From JAPSGB01 sp963775185 (GTDB lineage Bacteria; Myxococcota_A; Polyangia; Polyangiales; Polyangiaceae), in assembly GCA_963775185.1 (NCBI GenBank), contig CAVZIE010000018.1, forward strand, positions 124,001 through 188,000: DNA of 64,000 bases, in the 5' to 3' direction. Of this stretch, positions 63,318 through 64,000 are shown piece after piece. A program made the translations under genes and the position numbers. Position 1 is the stretch's first letter. Every line of letters starts with the position of its first letter. The notes beneath the pieces are model-generated. The model was not told the DNA's origin and did not search any database. It saw only the letters and a list, made by a program, of their open reading frames with translations.

Positions 63318-64000
63318 ATGGTCACACCGATGATGAGCCGCAACTGGCGGGACCTGATCCGTCCCAAGGCGATCCACCTCGAGCAGGACTCGAGCACGGA
63401 CTTCTACGGCAAGTTCACCTGCGAGCCTCTGGAGCGGGGTTTCGGTATCACGATCGGCAACTCGCTCCGTCGGGTTCTCCTGGCGTCGCTCCAGGGTGCC
63501 GCGATCACGGCGGTGCGCCTCGACGGCGCGCTGCACGAGTTCACGACGATCCCCGACGTGCTCGAGGATGTCACCGACATCATCCTCAACTTGAAGGAAG
63601 TCGTCTTCAAGGGAGAGCAGCCCAAGACGTACACAGTGCGTCTCGAGAAGGAGGGCCCTGGCCTGGTCACCGCAGGTGACATCAAGCTGGTCGACGGCCT
63701 TCGCGTTCTCAACCCCGACCACGCGATCGCGACCCTGGACAAGAAGGGGCCGCTCTCGATGGAGCTGACGGTGAACGTCGGTCGTGGCTACGTCTCCGCG
63801 GAGCGGAACAAGAGCCCGACGATGGCGATCGGCACGATTCCCATCGACGCGCTGTTTTCGCCCATCCGCAAGGTGAACTACACCGTGCAGAACGCGCGCG
63901 TCGGCCAGGTCACCGACTACGACAAGCTCGTGATCGAGGTCTGGACCAACGGTGCGGTCAAGCCGGCCGACGCCGTCGCCTTCGCCGCGAAGATCATGAA
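63318..64000 (+). CDS. rpoA: RNA polymerase alpha subunit (5' part)
   Basis: The first 227 residues: the dimerisation domain with EPLERGFGITIGNSLRRVLLASLQG, AAITAVRLDGALHEFTTIPDVLEDVTDIILNLKEV and the C-terminal end of domain I (VGQVTDYDKLVIEVWTNGAVKP). The window ends before the C-terminal UP-element-binding domain. The ATG at 63318 follows AGAGGAG. A 135-bp spacer after rpsD holds no obvious hairpin. Confidence 0.98.
   Translation, partial: MVTPMMSRNWRDLIRPKAIHLEQDSSTDFYGKFTCEPLERGFGITIGNSLRRVLLASLQGAAITAVRLDGALHEFTTIPDVLEDVTDIILNLKEVVFKGEQPKTYTVRLEKEGPGLVTAGDIKLVDGLRVLNPDHAIATLDKKGPLSMELTVNVGRGYVSAERNKSPTMAIGTIPIDALFSPIRKVNYTVQNARVGQVTDYDKLVIEVWTNGAVKPADAVAFAAKIM

Overview
The window is very GC-rich and almost fully coding. 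It reads as a myxobacterial chromosome (Myxococcota, probably Polyangiia-like). The clues are Ser/Thr kinase and sigma-54 regulators side by side, secreted lipoproteins with Gly/Ser/Thr-rich linkers and DDDCDG-type repeats, and lipoproteins with TPR or HEAT repeats. The taxonomic call is an inference from gene content.

Left part (1-25,133), accessory and regulatory. It holds the tail of a coiled-coil protein, an alpha/beta hydrolase and an outer-membrane barrel protein translationally coupled to a Ser/Thr kinase-AAA-TPR protein. The kinase appears to be separated by a frameshift from its GAF-sigma54-Fis half. Then follow a thiol peroxidase lipoprotein and an FHA-GAF-sigma54 activator, a HEAT lipoprotein, a FAD oxidoreductase, a DDDCDG lipoprotein, a PPOX protein, an aldo/keto reductase-cysQ pair, and a nickel/cobalt ECF transporter operon (cbiMQO plus a small membrane protein) behind a palindromic operator. 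The part ends with a frameshifted GT-C glycosyltransferase, trmB and more lipoproteins.

Middle part (25,503-39,748), information processing: tRNA-Thr/Tyr/Gly/Thr, tuf, rpmG, tRNA-Trp, secE, nusG, rplK, rplA, rplJ, rplL, rpoB, rpoC. A 4.4 kb accessory cassette follows (lipoprotein, ybaK, acyl-CoA synthetase, hydrolase-like lipoprotein, TetR).

Right part (44,124-64,000), the str-S10-spc-alpha ribosomal supercluster: rpsL, rpsG, fusA, a second tuf, rpsJ, rplD, rplW, rplB, rpsS, then a 2.1 kb interruption, then rplV through rplO, secY, adk, infA, rpmJ, rpsM, rpsK, rpsD and the start of rpoA. Two departures stand out. rplC (ribosomal protein L3) is absent between rpsJ and rplD. The S10 operon is cut between rpsS and rplV by twin terminators, an opposite-strand lipoprotein gene, a minisatellite and a new promoter with a structured leader.

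Other themes: an intergenic palindromic repeat (core GCCGGWCCGGC) at about ten sites, -10-like boxes 6-9 nt before start codons that suggest leaderless mRNAs, strong RNA hairpins at r-protein operon junctions, and two tuf genes identical except for four silent bases at their ends.
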